NCBI GenBank assembly: GCA_019637685.1 | Contig: JAHBVF010000022.1 | Coordinates: 1 to 64,000 of the forward strand | Length of the DNA stretch: 64,000 nucleotides | Reading direction: 5' to 3' | Origin: Caldilineaceae bacterium | GTDB lineage: Bacteria > Chloroflexota > Anaerolineae > Caldilineales > Caldilineaceae | Part shown: one piece after another, positions 26,943 to 32,859 of the stretch | Layout: the number at the start of each line of letters is the position of its first letter | Position numbering within the stretch: position 1 is the first letter of the stretch | The notes under the pieces: model-generated | The model's database searches: none | What the model was told of the DNA's origin: nothing | What the model saw: the letters and a program-made list of their open reading frames with translations, nothing else | Position numbers and translations under genes: made by a program

Positions 26943-29900
26943 TCAAAGCTCTGCAAGAATTTGTGCAAACGTTTCAATCAGCCGATCCGCATCCGCCACA
27001 CCAAAGGGCATGGGCGGGCGAATTTTCACCACATTGTGCAGGGGGCCATCCGTGCCCAGCAAAATCTCGGCCTCCCGCATTCGGTTGGCAACATAGGACG
27101 CCTCGACCGGGGCCGGTTCCAGAGTCTCCCGATCCCGTACCAGTTCTACGCCCAGAAAAAGACCCGATCCCCGCACGTCTCCCACCAGCGGAAAGCGCTG
27201 GACAAAAGGCCGCAGCCCGGCCAGCAGATGCGCCCCTACCCGGCGTGCGTGCGCCTGCAAGCCCTCCGCCTGCACCACATCCAGCACGGCCAACCCCACC
27301 GCGCAGGAGACCGGATTGCCGCCAAATGTACTGAAAAACTCCATCCCGTTGTCGAAGGAATCGGCAATCTCCCGCGTCGTCACCAGCGCGGCCAGGGGAT
27401 GGCCGTTGCCGATGGGCTTGCCCAGCACCACTACATCCGGCACAACGCCCTGCGCTTCAAAGGCGTAAAAATGAGTACCGATGCGCCCGTAGCCCGTCTG
27501 CACTTCGTCGGCAATGCAGATACCCCCCGCGGCCCGCACGTATTTATAGACATGGGCCAGATAGCCGGGCGGAAAGAAAATCTGCCCACCCACGCTGGGG
27601 CAGCTTTCTGCAATAAAGCCCCCGGGTTTCCGCCCGGCTGCCCGCATCCGCTGGATGACCATCTGCACTTCCGCCGCGTACTTCGCGCCGGCCAGCGGAT
27701 TGTCGGCTTTGAACCGGCCCCGGTAAACATCCGCCACGGGCGCGGTGTAGACCCAATCAGGCGCGCCCGTTCCGCCCGGCCCGTCGTGTTTGTAGGGGCT
27801 GATGTCGATCAGCCCGCTGCTGTTGCCGTGATAGGCTCCTTCCAGCACAATCATTTCCCGGCGGCCTGTGTGGGCACGCACCAGGCGCAGGGCCAATTCG
27901 TTGGCTTCGCTGGCCGAGTTGAGGAAGAAACAAACATTCAGAGGATCGGGCAGGGTAGCCGCCAACCGCTCCGCGTAGCGGGTCAGGTTGTCGTGGAGAT
28001 AACGGGTGTTGGTATTGAGGACAGCCATCTGCTCCTGCGCGGCCTGCACGACGCGCGGATGGCAGTGTCCCACATGGGGCACATTATTATAGGCATCCAG
28101 ATAGCAACGGCCGGTTTCGTCGTAGAGAAATTGTCGCCAGCCCCGCACAATCTTCACTGGCTCCCGGTAGCCAATGCTCAGATTGCCGCCGATGCGGGCG
28201 CGACGCGCGGCCAGTGTCTCGTCCTTTGTCGGCGCGGTCGGCGGGAAGAGATCCCCAGGGATGCCCAGCAATAGATTCGGGTCCGGGCAGAAGGCTTTCC
28301 ACACGGCCCGTTGGCTGGCTGTGCCCACGCCGGGGAAATCTGTGTCCAGCCCCAGCAGATCCGTCACAATCTGAAAATGGAGATGGGGCGGCCAGCCTCC
28401 ATTGATCTCTGCGTTGCCCAGTGTGGCGAAGGGTGTGCCCGCTGCAACCGTCTGGCCGACTGTCAAACCGTCGAGCGATTCCCGGCTCAAATGACCGTAG
28501 AGGGTGTAGAAGGTGTCGTCATTCTCTAAACCTGGCAGCTCTTGCAGGCCTGCCAGGTTTTTGTCGAACTGATGAGCAAGTACAATCACCGGGCCGTAGT
28601 CCTGGGCCGCGGCGTTGTCGGCAAAGGCGTGGACTGTCCCAGCCAGAGGCGCGTAGACCGGCGTGCCCGCGGGCGCGAAAAGATCGATGCCCAGATGGAG
28701 GGTGCGGCGTTCAAAGACCTGCCAGGCTTTCTGAAACCTGGCAGGTCTTGTGTTAAACATCTCCGCCGTATAAATCAGCCGGGCCTCGTCGTAGCGACCC
28801 ACACCGACGGATGCGCCCGCAGCCGCCATCTGCCGGTTGAGCCGCGCACCCAACAGTTCTGCGCTATTTTCAGTTTCGTCGCCGCTGAGCAGTGGGCTGC
28901 CTACACTCAAATCAAAAACCGCATAGCTTTCGGCGTTCATTACGGGTGCAAAAAGTTGCGCGTCCAGCCACGCCACAAGCGACTCACTGGCAGGAAGAGG
29001 CGTCAACCCGCAGGTGTGGCGAAAGACGGCTGTGGCGAAGCGGGGGTGAATCTGCGCCAGCCGGGGCAGCGTGCGCTGGATGGGTTGCTGGCTGATGGCG
29101 AGATAGGCGTCGTCGGGCCGCTGGCTCTGTTGATGGGCAGCCATACAGACGCTGACACAGAGGCGCAGGCGGATCAGCCCCCAGAGCGCGGCCAGTTCGT
29201 TTTGGGTGAGGGATGTGATTTTGTTATAACCCGCCACAATTTCTGCCGCCGCGGCCAGCGGGTCAGTTTTGTCCAGCACAGCGTAGGCCGCGGCCACAGC
29301 CAGCCCGCCCACCCGATAGCTGTGGACCAGATCACCGAAGTCGATCAGCCCGACCACCTGCTGATTTCGGCTGTCCAAATCGTCCCCACCACCCACCAAT
29401 AAATTATAATCGTTGGCGTCGTTGTGGATCACCTGACGGGGCAAGTCGGGCAAAAATGGTGCGGTCTGCCGTCGGTGGTCGGCGGTCAGCTTTTCCACCA
29501 ACGCACCCATCACCGGATCGTCGATCAGCCCCGCGTAGCGGTCGATCACCGCCAGCCCCTGGGCCAAATCCCAGTCAAAGTCCCGGTGGATGGCCGGGTG
29601 ATCGAAGTCGGCCAGGGCCGCGTCCACCTGGGCCACCCGCCGGCCAATCTCACGCCAGAGCGCGGGGGTCTGGCGGCCCTGCTCGGCCAGGGGCGTGCCG
29701 GGCAGAAAGGAGAGCAGCCGCACCCAATAACTGCGTCCCCCTGCTCCGCCGATTGGGGTCATCAGCCTACCGTCGATAGCAGGTAGAACCCGGGGACAAA
29801 TGCCGGTTGCTTCCACCCGGCGCAGAGCTTCGGTCTGAGCTTCCAGCAGGCCCGCATCCTCTTGGCTATTGGCAATTTTCAGAACGAACGCCTCGCCCGT

Positions 29901-30035
29901 CGCCGTGTCCAGACGAAAGTTCTGGTCCCGTTCGCCGGGCAGGGATGTGGCGGTGGCCGTGATTCCATAGAATCTGCCGGCCAGGGCCGCTGCGTCGGCG
30001 GAGGAAAGGACGGGTGTGTGGGAAAGCAGAGGCAT
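26943..30035 (-). CDS. APH-family kinase / M23 peptidase / class-III PLP enzyme fusion
   Basis: A 1030-residue cytoplasmic-looking fusion. Residues about 20-330 form an aminoglycoside-phosphotransferase fold with catalytic HNDANDYNLL and metal motif GLIDFGD. Residues about 430-590 form an M23 (LytM-type) domain with HLGIDLFAPAGTPVYAP and HLHFQIV, holding the usual zinc His/Asp residues. Residues about 610-1030 are a class-III aminotransferase with TGYGRIGTHFYAFE and the PLP lysine in VLGKPIGNGHP. Related eukaryotic pairs are hydroxylysine kinase (APH fold) and the phospholyases of phosphoethanolamine or phosphohydroxylysine (this PLP family), so a kinase-plus-lyase for an amino alcohol is a reasonable inference. 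The M23 role is unclear. Two palindromic elements interrupt the M23 part in frame. ATG 30035 has only a weak ribosome-binding site. Confidence 0.88.
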   Translation of the reverse strand: MPLLSHTPVLSSADAAALAGRFYGITATATSLPGERDQNFRLDTATGEAFVLKIANSQEDAGLLEAQTEALRRVEATGICPRVLPAIDGRLMTPIGGAGGRSYWVRLLSFLPGTPLAEQGRQTPALWREIGRRVAQVDAALADFDHPAIHRDFDWDLAQGLAVIDRYAGLIDDPVMGALVEKLTADHRRQTAPFLPDLPRQVIHNDANDYNLLVGGGDDLDSRNQQVVGLIDFGDLVHSYRVGGLAVAAAYAVLDKTDPLAAAAEIVAGYNKITSLTQNELAALWGLIRLRLCVSVCMAAHQQSQRPDDAYLAISQQPIQRTLPRLAQIHPRFATAVFRHTCGLTPLPASESLVAWLDAQLFAPVMNAESYAVFDLSVGSPLLSGDETENSAELLGARLNRQMAAAGASVGVGRYDEARLIYTAEMFNTRPARFQKAWQVFERRTLHLGIDLFAPAGTPVYAPLAGTVHAFADNAAAQDYGPVIVLAHQFDKNLAGLQELPGLENDDTFYTLYGHLSRESLDGLTVGQTVAAGTPFATLGNAEINGGWPPHLHFQIVTDLLGLDTDFPGVGTASQRAVWKAFCPDPNLLLGIPGDLFPPTAPTKDETLAARRARIGGNLSIGYREPVKIVRGWRQFLYDETGRCYLDAYNNVPHVGHCHPRVVQAAQEQMAVLNTNTRYLHDNLTRYAERLAATLPDPLNVCFFLNSASEANELALRLVRAHTGRREMIVLEGAYHGNSSGLIDISPYKHDGPGGTGAPDWVYTAPVADVYRGRFKADNPLAGAKYAAEVQMVIQRMRAAGRKPGGFIAESCPSVGGQIFFPPGYLAHVYKYVRAAGGICIADEVQTGYGRIGTHFYAFEAQGVVPDVVVLGKPIGNGHPLAALVTTREIADSFDNGMEFFSTFGGNPVSCAVGLAVLDVVQAEGLQAHARRVGAHLLAGLRPFVQRFPLVGDVRGSGLFLGVELVRDRETLEPAPVEASYVANRMREAEILLGTDGPLHNVVKIRPPMPFGVADADRLIETFAQILAEL
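28528..28560. repeat. Palindromic element A within the fusion gene
   Basis: AAACCTGGCAG (28528-28538) and CTGCCAGGTTT (28550-28560) form an 11-bp perfect inverted repeat. It is read through in frame as KNLAGLQELPGLEN in the M23 domain and shares its core CCTGGCAG with element B. Confidence 0.85.
28714..28749. repeat. Palindromic element B within the fusion gene
   Basis: AAGACCTGCCAGG (28714-28726) and CCTGGCAGGTCTT (28737-28749) form a 13-bp perfect inverted repeat around a 10-base loop. It is translated in frame as TRPARFQKAWQVFE just before the M23 zinc motif and has the same core as element A in opposite order. Confidence 0.85.
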
Positions 30036-30065
30036 TGGGACCCCAGAATAATAGAATGATGGAAA

Positions 30066-31031
30066 TTAGCGCGCCGGAGTTGGATACTGAAGTGTGTAAA
30101 GCGCAAGCAAAGCCAGACTGGTGGTTTCCACATTGGGATCAGTCAACTGGAAGGCATCCCGACGGTAGTGGGTGTGGAAGCCACCGGTCGCTGGATTCTG
30201 TTGGGCGAGCAACGCAGCGAGCAATGGTTCATCCACAGGCTCACCGAGCAGCGCGCCCGCGTAGACGCACCAGGCCGGGCCAATTGTTTCGTAGACGCCA
30301 TCCCGCCGCCGCCAGGCTTCGTCGGCCCAACCCACGCCGTCGAAGGTGGAGAGTTCCGTCTCATAAAGCCAACGGGCCACGGCCCGGTTGCCTTTGTTGA
30401 ATTCATTGACCGCACCTATACAGTGCAGATTGGAGAAGCTCGACCAGTCGTAGAAGAAGCCCAAATCCGGGGTGTGGGTCTCCTGCATCACACAGTCGGC
30501 CAAGGGGCCAGCCTCCTCCCCATCCAAAAAATCGCATTCGCCGGATGTCTTTTTCTCCACCACAATATCTCTGTGATGCAGGGGCGGCCAGGCAATGACC
30601 TCGCCCCAGGCCGCCTCGACAAATCCGTTGCTGTCATAGCCGTAGCGTTCCAGGCTGGCGCGCAGAAACGCGGCCATTTCGGTTTCGCCAAACTGCTCAA
30701 ACACATACGCGGCCAGCGCGTTGTCATTGGTCAGATAATAGCGATGCTGGCCGATATTGGGCGATTCCTGCAACAGTCCGTACTCCGGGTTGTACTGGCC
30801 TGTGAGGAAGCGCAGACCGTCGGCAATGGCCGCGTCCAGGCCGGGGATGGGGATGGGGGATGGCGTTGGCGTTTCTGTAACGGAAGGCGTATACGCACAG
30901 CCGCTACAAAGAACAAGCACAAGGAGAAATGGGAAAATTTGTGTGGGGAACGAATGATATTTATGGTGATTCACGGGCAAATCGAACGTATCTTTCTGTA
31001 ACAACAACGAAGTTCTCTCGCAACTCTTCAC
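30066..31031 (-). CDS. Predicted lipoprotein of unknown function
   Basis: A 321-residue product with a hydrophobic segment and lipobox LVLCSGC (Cys near residue 45), a Thr/Pro-rich linker, and a mostly helical globular part. The repeats of LTGQYNPEYGLLQES, NGFVEAAWGEVIAWP and QQNPATGGFHTHYRRD resemble the alpha/alpha barrel of terpene-cyclase/thioredoxin-like glycosidase folds, but no family is recognised. GTG 31031 is the first start in frame; the true start is probably closer to the hydrophobic segment. It ends 30 bases before the APH-M23-PLP fusion gene and is likely cotranscribed with it. Confidence 0.65.
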   Translation of the reverse strand: MKSCERTSLLLQKDTFDLPVNHHKYHSFPTQIFPFLLVLVLCSGCAYTPSVTETPTPSPIPIPGLDAAIADGLRFLTGQYNPEYGLLQESPNIGQHRYYLTNDNALAAYVFEQFGETEMAAFLRASLERYGYDSNGFVEAAWGEVIAWPPLHHRDIVVEKKTSGECDFLDGEEAGPLADCVMQETHTPDLGFFYDWSSFSNLHCIGAVNEFNKGNRAVARWLYETELSTFDGVGWADEAWRRRDGVYETIGPAWCVYAGALLGEPVDEPLLAALLAQQNPATGGFHTHYRRDAFQLTDPNVETTSLALLALYTLQYPTPAR

Positions 31032-31036
31032 CGTAA

Positions 31037-31317
31037 CTATTGATGAAGTCTGCGGATGACTTCAATTTTGCTCGAGGCTATTTCGTTTTCCAGGCGCATA
31101 AGCACGACGCCACGATGAGGATATTTTTCGCGGTAAACTTTTTCACCGAAATCCTTGTCCACTGTAATGAGAACCCGTTCTTCCCGAAATGCCTGGCGAA
31201 TGACATCGATATCATCCATCCAGCGAGCTTCGTCATAAACAGAGAAGACATCGTGCCCACGTGAATGCAGCCAGGCCGCTACCGCAGGCCAGTACACTCA
31301 TCGACAAGAAAACGCAT
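31037..31317 (-). pseudogene. DUF5615 PIN-like toxin homologue, frameshifted near its start
   Basis: The frame ending at 31037 encodes PAVAAWLHSRGHDVFSVYDE, DIDVIRQAFREERVLITVDKD and GVVLMRLENE, the body of a DUF5615 PIN-like protein. Its expected N-terminus MRFLVDECTG is present but in another frame, from ATG 31317 to about 31289, where one base is missing. The ATG follows GGAG and starts one base after the stop of the DUF433 gene, the arrangement of this pair in other genomes. It is therefore a recently broken gene or a sequencing error. DUF5615 proteins are thought to be PIN-type ribonuclease toxins; the two parts are otherwise intact. Confidence 0.75.
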
Positions 31318-31318
31318 T

Positions 31319-31567
31319 CTAGGCAGGCTCCAAAGTCAGCGGCATAAATGTCGTTGTCCCTAACGCTTTGACCGCAAAGAGGAGACACGCCTGGATGTCT
31401 GCATCTTCCAGTCCCGTATATTCTTCACGGATGGTAGCCGCTGTAGCGCCGTGGGCAAGCAGGTTGAGAATATACTCAACGGTCAGACGGGTCCCGCGTC
31501 TGACCGGTTTCCCAACCATCACTTGGGGGTTCAGAACAATTCGCTCCAGTAGTTTTTCTTCGTTCAT
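31319..31567 (-). CDS. DUF433 antitoxin-like protein
   Basis: An 82-residue DUF433 protein: NEEKLLERIVLNPQVMVGKP, VRRGTRLTVEYILNLLAHGA, and IREEYTGLEDADIQACLLFA. DUF433 proteins have a short helix-turn-helix fold and accompany DUF5615 toxins as putative antitoxins. ATG 31567 follows GGAGGAAGTG. Its stop is one base from the DUF5615 ATG, so the two are translationally linked. An open frame extends upstream to 32098 but overlaps the phosphatase gene and is not real. Confidence 0.88.
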   Translation of the reverse strand: MNEEKLLERIVLNPQVMVGKPVRRGTRLTVEYILNLLAHGATAATIREEYTGLEDADIQACLLFAVKALGTTTFMPLTLEPA

Positions 31568-31638
31568 CACTTCCTCCATCTGGTGATTCAATACGAAGGC
31601 TGCGCCAGTGCTGCCCATTCGATTCGTTCTCTCACCAA

Positions 31639-32139
31639 TTATTCCACCCACCGCCGCTGCTCCGGTGTATCTGACACAGGACAGCCCCGGGCGCGTGCAA
31701 TGGGGCCAAATGTTTCGTCCGATCTGACGCCTGTCTCTACCAGCAGCGCGGCCGCCAGCAGCGCCGAACGTCCCACACTCTGCCGACAATGGATAGCGAC
31801 AGTCTGTCCTTTGGTTAAAAGGGCAGAAAGCTGGCAGGTCAAATCGTGCATCTTTTCGGCGGATCGGGGCGTCTGCCGGTCGGGGATGGGGAAGGCGAAG
31901 AAACGAATCCCCACTGATTGACTGACCTCCGCCTCCCGCTCCAGACCCAATTCCCATTCTTCGGATGGAGCAAGCAGTGAGACAGCCGCGTCGATCCCCG
32001 CGTCCTTCCAGGCGTGGACCTCCGCTTCCAGCCATTCGCCGTCGCGAGAACGCAGAACAATCGCCAATATTCCGCTCCACGGGCTGGAGATCGGCCAAAA
32101 CTTCTCACGGGTCGGAGCCAGAAAGTGATTCAATTTCAT
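31639..32139 (-). CDS. Cysteine-based protein phosphatase (dual-specificity type)
   Basis: A 166-residue product with the P-loop HCRQSVGRS (HCX5R) preceded by a general-acid region ([12 protein letters not shown]), the layout of small dual-specificity or PTP-like phosphatases. It would remove phosphate from tyrosine, serine or another substrate. Its first 35 bases overlap the end of the TumE-like gene, so it is translationally coupled to the toxin-antitoxin pair. Whether it acts with them is unknown. Confidence 0.82.
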   Translation of the reverse strand: MKLNHFLAPTREKFWPISSPWSGILAIVLRSRDGEWLEAEVHAWKDAGIDAAVSLLAPSEEWELGLEREAEVSQSVGIRFFAFPIPDRQTPRSAEKMHDLTCQLSALLTKGQTVAIHCRQSVGRSALLAAALLVETGVRSDETFGPIARARGCPVSDTPEQRRWVE

Positions 32140-32530
32140 CGATAAGAAGGGACAGATTCGGTTTCTCGAAACTCAAGCCAGGCGCAGGAATCCGGTTGCG
32201 CTTGATGTTCGGCGGCACGTGCTTGTGATGCGGATGGGTTGAGGCCAGAGTCGGATCATCTGGATGGGGAAAGTCATCATACCAGTAGAGCTTTTCCTGT
32301 CCACGATAGACTTCGTAGCCATAAGAGGTGATTAGGCCATCTCCAAAATCGAGTTCCTCGTGCATACGAAGCCGAAGCCCTCCGATGAAGAAAACTTCCC
32401 CTTCTGCCACACCTGCATAGGGACTGACGGACCAGACAGAAAGTGTCGAGCTCGTGATAACTGGCCGATCAAGTACTTGAGCAATGAATCGGCTATAAAC
32501 ATCAAGCGAGTGCAGTGGGCTACCGTCCAT
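32105..32530 (-). CDS. DUF6516 / TumE-like toxin-family protein
   Basis: A 141-residue protein of the DUF6516 (TumE) type: [50 protein letters not shown] and [19 protein letters not shown], ending with a short acidic tail. TumE proteins are RNase-like toxins of the TumE-TumA pairs in known systems. The start ATG at 32530 overlaps the stop of the upstream small gene as TGATG. The downstream phosphatase overlaps its 3' end. Confidence 0.75.
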   Translation of the reverse strand: MDGSPLHSLDVYSRFIAQVLDRPVITSSTLSVWSVSPYAGVAEGEVFFIGGLRLRMHEELDFGDGLITSYGYEVYRGQEKLYWYDDFPHPDDPTLASTHPHHKHVPPNIKRNRIPAPGLSFEKPNLSLLIDEIESLSGSDP

Positions 32531-32799
32531 CAATAGGCAGGCTGAAAGCGCAGGGTAGCCACAAAATCCTGCTCCTGTAGCTGACTGTCATATTTCCCTT
32601 TGCGCCGCCGCCAGGTCTCGTAGATACCCTTCCAGCGGCTAAAATCCGTGCGTGTTTCGTCAAAATCGTCATAGAGCGCGAGTTTCCCAGCCATCAGCGC
32701 CGCATAAAAATCCTCGCTGAGAACGCCATATTTTTCCTCGTAGAGGGTCAAACGCCGTTCAAGCAACTTCATTTCGATGACCAATTCGTATAGTTGCAT
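32530..32799 (-). CDS. Small partner (putative antitoxin) of the TumE-like gene
   Basis: An 89-residue charged, helical protein with [39 protein letters not shown] and a Lys/Arg-rich middle. It resembles no helix-turn-helix family by eye, so it is not the usual Xre-type TumA antitoxin. ATG 32799 follows AAGGAG with a six-base spacing; GTG 32841 was rejected. Coupling TGATG with the TumE-like gene suggests the antitoxin role. It starts 60 bases after the UxaA-family gene. Confidence 0.6.
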   Translation of the reverse strand: MQLYELVIEMKLLERRLTLYEEKYGVLSEDFYAALMAGKLALYDDFDETRTDFSRWKGIYETWRRRKGKYDSQLQEQDFVATLRFQPAY

Positions 32800-32859
32800 C
32801 ACTTTCTCCTTCGCACTATCTCCCCGTATATCTCCTGTCACTATAACACAAAACCCGTG

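Noticed and set aside
26901..28274. 457-codon plus-strand frame opposite the fusion gene
   Set aside because: Shadow of the minus-strand gene, which has clear catalytic motifs.
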